Source: Bretschneidera sinensis
Lineage: Eukaryota > Streptophyta > Magnoliopsida > Brassicales > Akaniaceae
Length of the DNA stretch: 64,000 nt
Direction of reading: 5' to 3'
Assembly: GCA_023935145.1 (NCBI GenBank)
Contig: CM043698.1
Location: 75,170,001 to 75,234,000 of the forward strand
Part shown: positions 1 through 12,303 of the stretch, piece by piece
Layout of the letters: each line of letters begins with the position of its first letter
Numbering within the stretch: the stretch's first letter is position 1
Program-made: the position numbers and the translations under genes
The notes under the pieces: generated by a model
Seen by the model: the letters and a program-made list of their open reading frames with translations, nothing else
Databases searched by the model: none
Told to the model about the DNA's origin: nothing

Positions 1-53
1 AAATAGAAAGTGGACTAAAACTATGGGACGGGGGAGTATTAAATATAAATATG

Positions 54-56
<3 letters not shown>

Positions 57-93
<37 letters not shown>
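57..93. repeat. (TA)n microsatellite
   Basis: Uninterrupted alternating TA of about 18 units, directly visible. It lies beside a segment (about 100-235) rich in 'aagctcaagctcgg'-like runs. Such runs recall a common dispersed plant repeat, but I cannot assign a family. Confidence 0.9.
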
Positions 94-98
<5 letters not shown>

Positions 99-2641
99 TT
101 GTTTTAACTGAGCTATTCGCAAGCCCAACGAGTCAAACTTCGAAGTGTTTGGACTTGGCTGGTTAAGACTAGTGAACTTAATTCTAAGCTCAAGCTCGGT
201 TCGAAGCGCGACCGAGTGCCCGAATAGTTCATTAAGGTCCCTGTTTGTATCCGCCCCTAAAGGAAGGGATTTCTCTATTTTAAGAGAAGTTGTATAGTAA
301 GTATGTTAAGTGTAGACCTTAAATGAATGGAGTATAGTTATCTTCCATTGACAAGCAGGAGAGGAATTGCTAGAGATACCTTTTGTAGAGAAGATAATAG
401 AAGGTGTTGGAATCAATAAATGGTGATAAGGATTTGTATTCAAATGGTATAACCGTGGCTTTCTTCTATGTTCATTGGAGGGTGGTGAGCGATATTATAG
501 TTGTATCTCATGATTTTAATGATTTAGGTCTATCATGTCAATTATCATTATGATGATCAACTTCTCCAATAATGATATGCGTGCTACTTTCTTTTTCACG
601 CTTACATGTGTGAATATAATCTCTACATGTTTTCTCTAGGTATGGGGTCTTATCATACCACTATCACATTTGGCTAGTCATGCTTGTTAGAAAGTATTAG
701 TGCTCCAGTAAATAGTATTGAACTTCAACTTTACATAACAAAGATAACAATGGCCATATGTCATGTTTAAGTTAAATTTTAATTAATCCAACTTATCACT
801 ATGATGAATTTTTGCCTATTGTTTATGATTTTGTGAATCTTTATTTTTTTATAAAGATTTTTATTAAAATTTTCACAGTGATAGCAACTTCTTTTTATTG
901 CACTTTGGATAAATGGCCAATCACTTACATAGTTACATCCTTTTTGAGTGTTAGACTTTCTCAATGATTAGTGTTCAAAAATAAACTGTTGACTTTTATA
1001 GATCTTTTAAGAGTAGAATTTGGAGTTAATATGAGAGCTTGATTCGCATTACTTATCTTCCTCACCATTTAGGTAGGCAAGTGGATAGTATTTCTCATTT
1101 ACAACCTTGAGACCATTTACTCTCTGCAGTGAAGGAATGTTTTAAAGTATGATTCTCGTAACGCTTATTTAATAAACTTGTTAAAATTGTTTGAAGATGC
1201 CCCTAACATGTTGTTTCCATAGCTTTCACAAGTTTGACATTATACTATTCTAAATCATTAGTGGAAAATTGAAGAATGTGTGGAGGTTAGGCTTGTTAAC
1301 TTACGCAGTAAAGACATTCAAAAGGAAGAAATTCTTTTGTATGCACATTGGTTGTGTTTAACATGTCAAACCTGAAATTTTTCAAGACTCAAGAGTACCT
1401 GAACAGATTGTCAGCTACTTCGGAATGGAGACCATGGTATTAGCGTATGAGAAAAATTCATTTAGAAATATGAGTGACTTTTGTTAAAATGTTTTATGCC
1501 TCTCAAATCCAACTTGTGGAACAAGTAATCAGAAGCATATGTTGATAATTGCCTCAGAGGGTTGCATACTGGCCTAGATTAGTTCATGAATGGTGGACTT
1601 GAATGTCTAGCAGGATCTCAGAATTAGATATGATTGTGGAAGGTGGCAGCTGATGTCTATAAGGCTGAAGGGAAAAGTGGCGATTGGCAATAACAAGTAT
1701 CTGTGGAGTGAACTAAAGAGAACTTGCAGAATTGAGTCAAGAATGCCTGTGAGTGAACTACTCTAGGGAGTTTTTGATTCATAACTTGTAGTGTCACATA
1801 CTGAGGATGACATTAAATTGTCTAAAATATCTTTGTGGCATAGGCTACTTCATTGAAAACCAACAGAAATAAATTCTACGGTCTATGTGGATATCCTAAC
1901 TGTATTGATGACTTCAACGACCAAAATCATTCGGAAGAAGCTCAAGATATGGCTAATACGTTGCACGGTAAACCTCTTCTATGAATCATCCTGTGACTGG
2001 TCTTTTGATTTCCATACCTTTTGCTTGAGAACTTGTGCATTTGTTGGTATTGAGTAGCCATCCATTATAGGCTTCTAGATACAAGTGCGTAACTGTGTCT
2101 ATCTAGTTTCAGCACGATGATTGCAGAAATTTGACTAAGATGTTCGGTTCATCTCTTCACTAACTTATTTTGAAAAAAAAAACTATTTATTTAGAGATAG
2201 TGACTAACTAGAAAATGGCATGTTATAAAGGACTTGAAGACTATTCATATTCTCTCTCTGACATGAGGTGCTGCAAGATCAAGTCTGGTCAAGTGCTTAA
2301 CTGTAGACTATGCGATATTATTTCTCTCATCACTGTGTGTCGAAACACCACTACATTATCCTTTTTTCGTGTCTCAACATAGGCTGATTCATGGGCTTGT
2401 AGAAGACATAATTGATTGATTTAGTCGCACATTATTTTGTATTGAAGTCTCCTAAACATGCGTATATCTCTGTGAAAAGCTGTAACACTAATTTGTTGTC
2501 TTCTCACATTTCTCGAACCTTTTATTCTCCATGCTTATTACAAGTAAGGGCTAAAGGTAATGAGCATGTCAGACTAAAGCATTTAAGTCATTCATCAGTG
2601 GTCCAAAATATGCTAGAGGAAAAACTCACAATAAACGGACT
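94..2641. other. AT-rich stretch without a recognisable gene
   Basis: All frames are closed by frequent stops. The open stretches (61 aa on the minus strand near 779-964, and one on the plus strand from 2412) show no known domain or codon-like composition. There is no PBS, LTR pair, tRNA-like box or splice-linked exon series that I can support. It may hold old transposon debris or an intron of the MADS gene, if that gene's 3' exons lie left of the window. Confidence 0.5.
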
Positions 2642-2975
2642 TAATCTTGCCCCTCCAAGCAATTGTCACAAAATTTTGGAGTCGTTCTTTTCTATTAATA
2701 GGATGTTCCACAATAGAAGTAATTGACAATATCATTTTTGCATCGGTCAAAACCATTTAGAGGGAGATGTCAAAACAATATTATCTCAGAGAAGGGGTGA
2801 AGAAATGTTAATCTTGCCCCTCCAAGCAATTGTCACAAAATTTTGGAGTCATTCTCTTCTATTAATAGGATGTTCCACAGTAGAAGTTATTAACAATATC
2901 ATTTTTGCATCGGCCAAAACCATTTAGAGGGAGATGTCAAAACAATATTATCTCAGAGAAGGGGTGAAGAAATGT
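2642..2975. repeat. Two-copy 167-bp tandem duplication
   Basis: Copy 1 spans 2642-2808 and copy 2 spans 2809-2975. Both begin 'taatcttgcccctccaag' and end 'gaagaaatgt'. The copies abut with no gap and differ at only a handful of positions, so the duplication is fairly young. An open frame starting at 2412 runs through copy 1, but it has no family resemblance and is probably chance. Confidence 0.93.
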
Positions 2976-5000
2976 CTCACTGAATATGTGCACTATGGTT
3001 CATCTCTTCTTCCTCGCATCTCACTTCCTTGTGCGCTATGTTTCTTCTCCACTTCCTTGCATCTTACAAAATCATTTCTTTCCTCTTTGCCAGTGAAGCT
3101 TGTTTGTTTCCCTTGCATATTCCTATGACGTGCTAGGTTTAGTTACCAGAAACTCGAGAGGAACGTGGTATAGGTGGGCATGGGGTACGCTAGGAGTAAA
3201 CCTAGATGGTTTATTATGTACAAGTACATGTATTAAGTTAAAATATTAGATGTATCTATGAGCATAATTTAAATGAAGAGTTGTACACATGATAATAGTT
3301 AAGAAGATACCATGAGTTTTGACAAACAAGTCACTAAACATTATTTTAGTATGCATAAGTTTAGAATAAATGAGTATTCTCTTCTTGCTTTCTCGTGTCT
3401 TGAATTTTTTTCTTCCAATTTTTTAGTTAAGCCCCTCATAATTTTAATTATTAAGAAAATTTTGGATCGCCAATTTTAAGGATCCGGAGTGTAGACGTAC
3501 CATGATTTGGAACATAGGATCTAGATCTTGGTTCAAAGGGGTGTATAGGGAACCTGGTAACATAAATGGGCTTTCTAGTTTTTTATTTTGCTTTGATATG
3601 TGTGTGTGTGTGTGTGTGTATATATGTATATCACTGAAAATAAATATTTTATGTCTGAGGCTTCCGATAGAAAATTTCACTGCTATAACAGGTTTCAAGT
3701 TTTGACTGTCCTGTTCTGTAGGATTTGAGCGTGGTTTTTGAAGTGGAAGACATGAAACCCTATCTGTATAAGTAATAGTGCTTAGAGAATAACAATTTGT
3801 GGTGTAGGTGTTATTTAGTTATATCATATTGATTCAGTGCACGATTTTATCAATGAAGGTTTCATGTGGAGGGTCTGGCAAAAGCTTGAAAGACTACAAT
3901 TGACGAAATCACTCATGAATTAATGCAGCTTCCACATAGAGGCCCATATATGTTTTTAATACCTAGTGAATTCAACTAAGTTGTTGATAGTCTAATATTG
4001 AATCTAAATAATACCAATCATACCATGCATCTTTTAGATATTTTGTAAGCTTCTTGTTGTAACTATGCTTTCAAAGAAGGGTGGTAGTGTGTGGAGGATG
4101 TTACTGAAGGGTAATCTGGGAAAATGAATCCTAATAGTGGTAACAAAATGGAATCATGATATTTCATGCTTGGTTGGAGGAGAATATCCATGGTAAAAAA
4201 TTTGTATTCCAAGAAATGCATTGTTGACTTATGCCTTTGTTTTCCTTAAATTTAAATTGTTCTGAAGACTGAATTCAGTTAAAGTTCAACATGTTACAAT
4301 TTTAGCATGATTGTCTGGTTAATTTTGATCATTATGTGTTATTGTTTTTTCTTTTAATTTTTTTATCTGCCAAGCATGACTAATTCCAACCAGGAAGTCA
4401 AAGCATCTTTATATTGCATTATAAGCTTTGCTTGGCTGTGTCAATGTCTACCAATAATGATTTGATGACTTCGGTATGGGAGTGAAGGATACGGTTTTCT
4501 TATATGTTAGCTTGGTGAAATCTGAGCCAAGATATAGATTACTTTAGCTTTGTGCTCTCTAGGGTTTAAGCTTTTTAGTATTTGGTGGGATGTGGATGGT
4601 CATATTCTAAAATTGAAAGTTTACTCAATATTGGTTAAAGTTTAGACATCTTGTTACTTATCCAAAAAAAAAAAAGTATGGACATCTTGTTTGTTCTTCT
4701 ATCATCTCAGTCCGTGTTAGTTGACACCAAAGTGAATTTAACTGATGAAGCTCAATCACTTTATGTTTATCTCTATATTTGCTGAAGTGTACTTATTGAT
4801 GGCATTAGGGAAAGCATTAGAAAAAGCATGCTGGTTGATCTAGTGTCAGAAGTAGTAGTCATTATGTTCTTGATATGATTGTGGCAAGTGCAGTTTCCTT
4901 AGTGCCTTACCATCATATATCTATGCAAGTATGCTTTCTATGCCACTGATCTGTTAAAGTGATCTTTTGCATATCAACATATTATTTTTATTCGTTCTAA
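2976..5000. other. Intergenic, no gene recognised
   Basis: AT-rich sequence holding a (TG)n run at 3598-3620. The short open frames on both strands around 3444-3705 read through this microsatellite and are not credible genes. No transposon coding motif is visible. Confidence 0.5.
3598..3626. repeat. (TG)n microsatellite
   Basis: About eleven TG units followed by a short TA run. Confidence 0.9.
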
Positions 5001-5152
5001 AGTTTTACACCAATGATGTATATCTAGGTTATAACCTAGATGAAAAAAGTTTTATAACCTAGATTTACATCCTTGGTGTAAAACTTGTAAAAAAAAAAAA
5101 AAAGCAAAACAAAAGTTTTACACCAAGGATGTAAATCTAGGTTATAAAACTT
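5001..5152. repeat. Perfect 39-bp inverted repeat plus a third partial copy
   Basis: Arm 1 at 5047-5085 and arm 2 at 5114-5152 are exact reverse complements over 39 bp. They are separated by a 28-nt A-rich loop. A third, diverged copy in the same orientation as arm 2 lies at 5001-5033. The unit begins 'agttttacaccaaggatg'. No target duplication was found, so it may be a MITE-like foldback or a local inverted duplication. If transcribed it would form a long hairpin RNA. Confidence 0.9.
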
Positions 5153-8100
5153 TTGTCATCTTCCAAACTTCTCTCATTGAAAGTTTTAAGTAACATTATT
5201 TCTAGCACACCTAATAGGTCAGCACAAATGAAATATCTCTTATAGTGGAATAATGTTGGAATTTGCTACTTTTATAACCATTAGAAGAGTCTAAGAGTTA
5301 AAGACTTTTATTCCTTATTCTGCAAATGCAAATAGATTGGTATTAGCTCAAGGCTTTACCTTGTTGGAAACAGATTTCTATATACAAGAGGATAGGCTTC
5401 CTTCTACTTGAGTGAGTATCTACATTCCCATAGCATTTTCCTAGTATCCAGTGCTCCTCTTGAGCATCCTTATCTATTGTTTCTGTTTCTTATTTTTAGA
5501 TTAATACTTTTTATATATTACATTCCCTTATCTAATGCTTCAGGTAACGTTTTCAAATGAGAAGTACTAGAGATATGAGTGAAGTTGTCATGTAGAATAA
5601 TGTCAGATTATATTTTTCTCTTACCATTTGTTGTAAGACAGACAACCAGTAGCATCTGTGAAAGTAAGTGTTAGCCTGTAATCAGGGAAGTAGAGTGCAA
5701 TTACAACAAACACTATTTAAAGAAAACATGAAGGATCCTACTAGACATCATTCTGTCATGGAAATTGGCATTTCAATGCTTGGTTTTGTTTCTTCATAGG
5801 ATTTTCAGCTAGGATATCTTTTAAGCATAATTTATTAAAAAGTTTTTTCACTTTCAAGTTTGTATAATTTTATTTTTGGGATGAATGAAAAATTTTACTG
5901 ATTCATTCAAAAGAAAGTACAGGGTTGTAAGGACAACAACAGTAATAACTCTAACAACCATAAACCAGATGGAACACTTAAAGCCTAGAAAGCTGCAGAA
6001 AATCACTAGTCTGTGACAAAACTAACCAACATTACATCCTATAGAGAAATTTCGACCAAGACAATATCACTAGTGAACAGGACACCTAAATAACTCTTTA
6101 GTGTTTGATGAAATAAAGAGTTTTTAGCAAGATTAAAATATTTGCTATGCATCATTTGCCTTTGTGAGCAGATAAGTGTGCTTGGTTTTAAAGATAACAT
6201 TGGTGTACAGGTATTATTAAGGTTCTGAAATATGAAAGTACTATACATACTTCATTATCGTGAGCACATTAATTCTAAATTATGACATCCCCTCTCATAA
6301 GCTCATTTGCAGAGCTGTTTTTTTTCTTCTTCTTTAGATTACCACTGTCATTTCTTAAAGTTCACCTTCACCTTGTTTCATCTTGTTAAGAGTTATATTT
6401 TGTTAGATGATTCTCAGTAGCACCTTACCTGTATTTTAATACAGCTTTGGTTATAATTTATTGCACTTCGATTATTCTGAAATAGTTTTTACTTTATGGT
6501 TAAACTGTTTTAAGAGTTTTTGTCTCTTGATTCTTTGTACTCTTCGGTTTTCCTCTGCATAGATACTTGGTGTGCCTACACAGTGTTATATGAACTATGT
6601 CTTGTGCATATCTAGTTCACTCTATAAGTGAGAATAAAATTGATGAGAGGTAATCTGAATTTTATTTCATAGCAGTTCTTTTGTTGTGATGATTTATAAT
6701 CACTGAAGTTGGTTTCCTTGAAATTAGTGAGTAGTGCATGCTTTGATTACGTGTTCTACTAAAAGATAGTTCATTTTGCTTGGCCAAACAAGATACCAGA
6801 ATATTGCGACACTAATTACTGTCTTTGTGAGACTACCAGAAGTAGTTCAACTGCTAGTTATTTTGTGCAAGAAATTCTGTTAAATTCCAAGTACTTCCTC
6901 AGTTGCCATTTTCATTACCTAGAGATGAATACCTACAGATCTTTTTAATCATAATTAGGGAGTGAGACTTGTGGCTTGTGTGACTTCACAAATCATGCTC
7001 CTATGCTTTGCTTATGGTCCTCTATATGTTCGTCCTTATATGAAGTCCACACTTAGTTGCACCATGAAACAGAGGACAATGACTTTGATGCTTGATTGCA
7101 AGAGAAGATTATGAGTGTGACAACATCTTTTGTGTATGTGGTCCTTAATTTGAACAGGCAGTAGGGCAGGTGGAGAATAGGGTCAGAATCTAATCATTAA
7201 AAGGGTTTGTTTCCTCATAAAAGCTTCTGGGGAGAGGTTTCTCCGTTCTACCAGTAGAAATTTGATGTACTGCTTTTTTGCTGGGAGCCTAACTTCCATT
7301 TCATGAGATTAACTTTCCTCTATGCTTCCTTTCGTGGTACTCAACTACTCATGTTAAGACATGGTTGTTTCATCTATTTATTTTTCATCAATCTTCCTTT
7401 TCTATTCTTTGAGCCTTGTCTATAAACAATAGCATGGACCTCATCTGTTGTTGTCTTATCTTTTTTTTTACTATCCCTACAGAGCTTATTTATGTAATAT
7501 TCTTTTTCATTAACTAATTTTTAATTTGCACCATAAGGTAGCATAACTTTGCATTAGAAAAAGAAATGATATTTTCCTCAAGTACTCATTTTTTCTTATC
7601 CTTGACCATCGTGAAGTTATTGCCAACATGTACTTTAGATAATTAATCTTTTCAACTTTTACTTTCCTCTTCCGTCAACGCAATTGTACTTTCCATGTTG
7701 CTATAATAGGCTTACTTTAATTAATCTACGGACTACTAATAAGAGATGAAAATGTCTTCCAAGCTCAAACTCACATTGTCCATCGTTATTAATTTGTAGA
7801 ATTGTCTGAAGCTCTTTAAAGTTCAGTATACCTTCAGAAACAAGATTCTTGCTAGGCAACTACATTTACTTTTACTAATATACTACTATGATCGGGAAGC
7901 CTGACATGGCTCAGCTACTATATATGCTACATAGCTTAGGAAGTTTGATTTGCTACTTAGACAACTATGCCTAGGATGAGTCAACTCAAGCCATTTTTAC
8001 ATTTATTCCTATATGCTTGAATTATTGAAAGCATTGTGAAGAAAAATAAGGGTGTGGAAGAAGTTATACTTCCTAAGTTCTGAAGCATATATACATAAAC

Positions 8101-8739
8101 AATATCAAATAAACCAAATCGAAACTGTTGAACTAGTATACGATTGCTAAGGCTGCAATTATATCAACTATGTATGGCTAGTAAAGCTTTTATGAAAATT
8201 GAGTGGGTATGTACTTGTTTGTTATCTTGCAGTACTTTGAGGTTTCTAAAACATTTGTGAGATATGTTGGGTTCTACTTAAAAGTAATTATATATTAGCT
8301 TTTCTGTATGTTGGTTTTATCATGTGAAAAAAAAGTAGTAAAAAAAAGGTCATCAAAAAGAAGAACAGACAATATTAAAAAAACAAAAGTTCAAATAAGA
8401 AGAGTCCAAGAAGAAGAGTTCCTCATCCCGATGTTGATGTTGTTGACTCATACATGTTGATGTTGTTAACTCAATCCAAACTGTATTGATGTTGTATCCT
8501 CCTAACTCAATGATTGCAACCCATTCAAGTTAAAGTCAACGTTAGTAAAAAAAACAAGACAAATGTCAAAGTCTTGTTAATCCGGTGTTCTTATATCTTG
8601 TCTCGTTACGTGGTACTGATGTGGTGACTTAACTATTTGTGGTGGGTGTGGAGCCTCGACATGTTGTCATAGGTTATTGTAATTTATGGGTTTGAGTTTA
8701 TTTGTTTCAGATTGGATGATGTTTATTGTTGGTATGGGT
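5153..8739. other. Intergenic, no gene recognised
   Basis: No frame of useful length with recognisable domains. The 69-residue minus-strand frame at 6039-6248 was compared by eye with MADS K-domain exons and does not match. Short 'gatgttgatgttgttga' repeats occur around 8430-8500. I see no LTR, PBS or tRNA-like boxes. Confidence 0.5.
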
Positions 8740-8962
8740 TTCTTTATAACAAGTTGAGTGCATATTATATCTATACTACAACTTGACGGGAGTTTTGAGA
8801 ATCCTAATAGGATTCTTATTATGTGTTCTAGTAGGCCTAGTTTATATTTATTTCATCTAATAATTGTATTCTAGTCCTATTAGATTTAGTATTCATAAGT
8901 TTATATATTGGACTGTGGAATTATATTCTAATTAATAAATAGGACAAAGATTTTCTTACACA
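8740..8962 (+). mobile_element. Copia 3' end plus LTR, shared with the next unit
   Basis: 8740-8795 is homologous to the segment just before the right LTR of the element (about 11150-11206: end of RNase H and polypurine tract, 'acttgacggg' versus 'acttgagggg'). It is followed by an LTR starting 'tgagaatcctaatagg' at 8796 and ending near 8962. An LTR preceded by the 3' end of one internal region and followed by another internal region is what unequal recombination between tandem copies leaves. A weak PBS-like 'tggtactgatca' follows. Confidence 0.7.
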
Positions 8963-8979
8963 TATCTGGTACTGATCAA

Positions 8980-9303
8980 ATGCATGTTCCTAAATTTTTT
9001 TGGAGTGATGTTATTCTTACTGCATGTTACTTAATTAATCGTACATCGTCCTCTGTTCTTAAAGGCAAATCCCTGCATTCCGTGTTATTTCTTAACGATG
9101 CACATTTTCAATTACCTCTAAGTATTTTTTGGTCTGTTTGTTTTGTTCATCAGTTTAGTCCAAGCATTGACAAACTTGATCCTCACTCTATTAAATGTAT
9201 ATTTTTAGGTTTTTCTTGCACACAAAAGGATTATCGATGTTATAGTCCATCGGTAAAAAGACATTTTGTTTGTGCTGATGTTACATTCTTCAAGATTACC
9301 TAA
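8980..9303 (+). pseudogene. Copia integrase C-terminal fragment
   Basis: A 107-residue open frame carries the conserved copia integrase stretch: 'VPKFFWSDVILTACYLINR', then 'KLDPHSIKCIFLGFS' and a cysteine/tyrosine segment ending in 'VTFF'. In intact elements this part follows the DDE core and precedes the linker to reverse transcriptase. The HHCC zinc finger and catalytic acidic residues are absent because the element is truncated at about 8965. Fragment only, not functional. Confidence 0.9.
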
Positions 9304-9744
9304 TTTTATTATGAGTCCCACTTTGTATCTGATCTGGCTGATTCTTTTCTGTTTTCATTACCCATTCCAATGCCCCTTACACGGTCAGATCCTCTTACTA
9401 TGGTTTCCGTTTCGTTAGTTCCTCTTAGGTCGGTATCTCCATAACAAGTTTACACTTGCCGTTCAAAACCTCCTGTCTCGGTTGCTCTACCAATTATTTC
9501 CTCGTTAACAAATCCGGATCCATCTTTAACTACCTCATGTGAGGATGATCTTCCCATTGCTCTTTGAAATGGTAAGCGTTTATGCACTGCTCATCCTATT
9601 GCTAATTTTGTGTCGTATGATCATTTATCTCCTTCATATGCTTCATTTGTGGCTTCAGTCTCTACTATCTTTGTTCCTAAGTCTGTTGCAGAAGCTTTGT
9701 CTCATTTTGGATGGAAGACAACCATGGGAGAAGAGATGCATGCC

Positions 9745-10600
9745 TTGAGTACTAATGATACATGAGATTTGGTTCCTTTCCCGTTTGGGAAATCTGTTGT
9801 TGGGTGTCGTTGGGTTTATATTGTAAAAGTTTATCTTGATGGTACTATTGACAGATTGAAAGTTTGTCTAGTAGCAAAAAGATATACACAGACATATGGT
9901 ATTGATTATGATGAAACATTCTCTCTAGTGGCTAAGATTACGTCGGTTCGTGTGTTTATCTCTCTAACAACCATGTTTCATTGGCCCCTATATAAGTTGG
10001 ATGTGAAAAATGTTTTTTTAAATGGTTATTTGTAAGAAGAGGTGTACATGGAGCAACCTCCGAGTTTATTGCTCAAGAGGAGTCTAGGTTAGTATGTCGA
10101 TTGAAGAAGTCTTTATATGGATTGAAGTAATATCCTCGAGCATGGTTCAGCTGGTTTAATGAAATAGTGATTGATTTTGGCCTCAGTAGATGTGGTGTAG
10201 ATCATTATGTATTTTATAAACATAGTACGATAGGTAGGATATTATTGATTGTTTATGTGGATGATATTGTGATCACAAGAGATGACGAAGAAGGAATTCT
10301 AGCACTGAAACAGTTCTTGAATACTAAATTTCAGACAAAGGATTTAGGACAATTAAGATACTTCTTGGGTATCGAGGTTACTAGATCTCATCATGGTGTT
10401 TCTTTATCTCAGCGTAAATATGTTCTTGATTTATTGAATGATACTGGAATGTTATGGTGTAAGCCTATAGATAGTCCTATAGATTCCAACACAAAACTTG
10501 CAGTTGATCAAAGTGAATTATTATTTAATCCAAGGCAATATAGGTGTTTGGTTGGGAAATTGAATTATTTGACTGTAGACCTGATATTTCATTTGTAATA
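9745..10600 (+). pseudogene. Copia reverse transcriptase, broken
   Basis: The first half (9769-10035) reads 'VVGCRWVYIVKVYLDGTIDR', then 'YGIDYDETFSLVAK' and 'YKLDVKNVFLNGYL'. These are the standard copia RT N-terminal motifs. A TAA at 10033 interrupts the frame where the family has a glutamine or histidine codon. The sequence after it ('EEVYMEQP', 'LKKSLYGLK') is recognisable across a frameshift and another stop. The second half (10167-10598) contains the catalytic YVDD box at 10254-10265 and 'FQTKDLGQLRYFLGIEV'. The catalytic motif survives, but the reading frame does not. Confidence 0.93.
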
Positions 10601-11196
10601 AGTGTGGTTAGTCAATTTCTCGATACTCCACGAACTAGTCATTGCGATGCTATTATTCGAATTTTGAGATATCTTAAGAGTGCTCTTGGTCATGGTTTAC
10701 TTTATTAAAATCATTGTCATGCTCAAATTGAGGGTTATACTGATGCAGATTGGACCGGATCTCCATCTAATAGAAGATCTACTACTGTATATTGTGTATT
10801 TGTTGGAGATAATTTAGTTTCATAGAAAAGTAAAAAGAAAATTGTGGTGGCTAGATCAAGTGCTAACTCCGAATATAGAACAATGACGCATACTACATGT
10901 GAGATGATTTGACTAAAACAATTGTTAACGGAACTTGGGATTAACCAGTTATGAGTTTGGTGTGTGACAATCAATCAGCTATTCACATTGCAAATAATCT
11001 CGTGTTTCATGAGAGAATTAAATATATTGAAGTTGATTGTCATGTTGTTCATGAAAAACTTATGCAAATGCGATCAATAACTGATGTGAAGTTGACAGAT
11101 CAGTTAGCAGAATTTTTTACTAAACCATTGGATGGTTCTCGAGTTAGATTTATTTGTAACAAGTTTGATACATATGATATATATGCTCCAACTTGA
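10601..11196 (+). pseudogene. Copia RNase H, broken
   Basis: Across several frame changes and stops the plus strand reads 'LRYLKSALGHGLLY', then 'GYTDADWTGSPSNRRST' near 10733-10785 (the copia RNase H start) and 'SANSEYRTM'. The last open frame (10951-11196) carries 'CDNQSAIHIANNLVFHERIKY', then 'TDQLAEFFTKPL' and 'RFICNKF', the usual C-terminus. It ends just before the polypurine tract. Stops such as TAA/TAG near 10600 and 10705 make it non-coding. Confidence 0.9.
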
Positions 11197-11381
11197 GGGG
11201 GAGTATTGAGAATTCTAATAGGATTCTTATTATGTGTCATAGTAGGTCTAGTTTATATTTATTTTATATAATCATTATATCCTAATCCTATTAGATTTAG
11301 TATTCATAAGTCTATATATTGGACTGTTGAATTGTATGCTAATTAATCAATAAAAAAAGAATTTCTTTAATATTGTAAACA

Positions 11382-12224
11382 TACTATTTTTTAAGTAAGC
11401 TAATTAGTTGGATAGATTTGACTGCTAAATGCGATGAATTTATGCTTGACCTGGGAGACATCAAAGGTGAGTAATTTTGTGGACGAAGGTACCATGAATT
11501 TCTTTTATCGTCTGTTTTAGACTCTTATGCATGCTTCAAATTGATCTGTCAAAATGACTTGAATCTAAAAGAGTAATAGCTTGAATATTAAAATCTTAAA
11601 TACTGCTAGTGAAACTGTCATTCTGTTTCTTATTTGTCTTTACTTTTTTATGCCAGTGTTATATCTCTATTTTGGGATATTCTTGCCCGGACCTGGACCA
11701 GAGGAAGATCCAGTAGTAACCGTGTGGAAGTCCACTAGTAACTACCCTGCCAACCCTCTTCCACTTTCTGAGTTCTGTTCAGAAAATTAATCCTAGACTG
11801 GTACGGACAAGAATTTTACGTAATCATTTATTTTAGATGGTCCTATTAGTTCTTTCAAATTATCTGTGCATGTCCCTGCTCAGTTTTCTAACATATGAAA
11901 GATTTCTGTTGTCCCCCCAATGGTTATAACTCCCTAAATCATAGTATTAGAATCTGGCAGAAGGTGATCAAGTGAAGCTCATTCTGGTAGCAAAATCATT
12001 TCACTCACTGCATGGGAGATATCTTCTGTGTTCTATGAAAAAACTCGAGCAATCTTGAACACAAAAAGAACCTTGCTATCTATGTAGTTTAAATTTGTGC
12101 TATATGTTTTTGTGGTGGTTCAGAATATATTCTTGTTCTAATAATGCAAATTATGTACATATATGCCTCTATTAATGCAAGAATAGTTGCACAGATGAAA
12201 TTGTTGTGGTTCATGAAAAGGTAC
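11382..12224. other. Presumed intron 2 or 3' flank of the MADS gene
   Basis: I searched the minus strand here for MADS exon 3 (expected about 62 bp, beginning with a Phe-Trp-Gln-type motif and leading into the K domain) and did not find it. The 69-residue plus-strand frame at 11581-11790 has no recognised domain. A donor-like GGTACC follows exon 2 at 12224, so transcription was meant to continue leftwards. Confidence 0.5.
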
Positions 12225-12303
12225 CTTGACTTCTGAAGCAGGATTCATCAGTTGATTACGCTCGTCCTTCAGTTTGTTGTAGCGCTCAATAACAGATTTC
12301 ATG
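12225..12303 (-). CDS. AGL17/ANR1-like MADS-box gene, exon 2 (start of I domain)
   Basis: The exon is 79 bp, the standard size for exon 2 of many MIKC MADS genes. On the minus strand it is bounded by an acceptor '..TTTATCAG|CATG' and a donor 'GTCAAG|GTACC'. It completes the split serine codon left by exon 1 and encodes 'MKSVIERYNKLKDERNQL' followed by MNPASEVK. This sequence is typical of the AGL17, AGL21, AGL16 and ANR1 clade, where it joins the MADS domain to the dimerising intervening region. In-frame junction with exon 1 gives ...YDYASSSMKSV. No stop or shift is present. Downstream exons (rest of I, K and C regions) were not located, so the integrity of the gene is unknown. Confidence 0.93.

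Larger units (their letters stand above)
8796..11381 (+). mobile_element. Decayed, internally deleted Ty1/copia element D
   Basis: The left LTR (8796-8962) and right LTR (11207-11381) share start 'tgagaat' and most of their sequence. The internal region begins abruptly in the middle of integrase. Gag, protease and the integrase N-terminus are missing. Integrase C-terminal part, reverse transcriptase and RNase H follow in the normal copia order. The polypurine tract 'ttgagggggagtat' ends at the right LTR. Stops and frameshifts throughout show it is dead. It lies 3' of MADS exon 2, on the opposite strand. Confidence 0.88.

Noticed and set aside
2412..2726. 104-codon frame
   Set aside because: Runs into the 167-bp tandem duplicate, has no domain and is not preserved in the second copy. 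Probably chance.
6039..6248. Minus-strand frame considered as a possible MADS K-domain exon
   Set aside because: Residues do not match the leucine-heptad pattern or conserved positions of AGL17-type K domains, and no splice sites frame it.
11581..11790. 69-codon plus-strand frame with a 'PGPGPEEDP' stretch
   Set aside because: No recognised domain, no splice or promoter context, and it lies in a MADS intron or flank. Chance opening is more likely.
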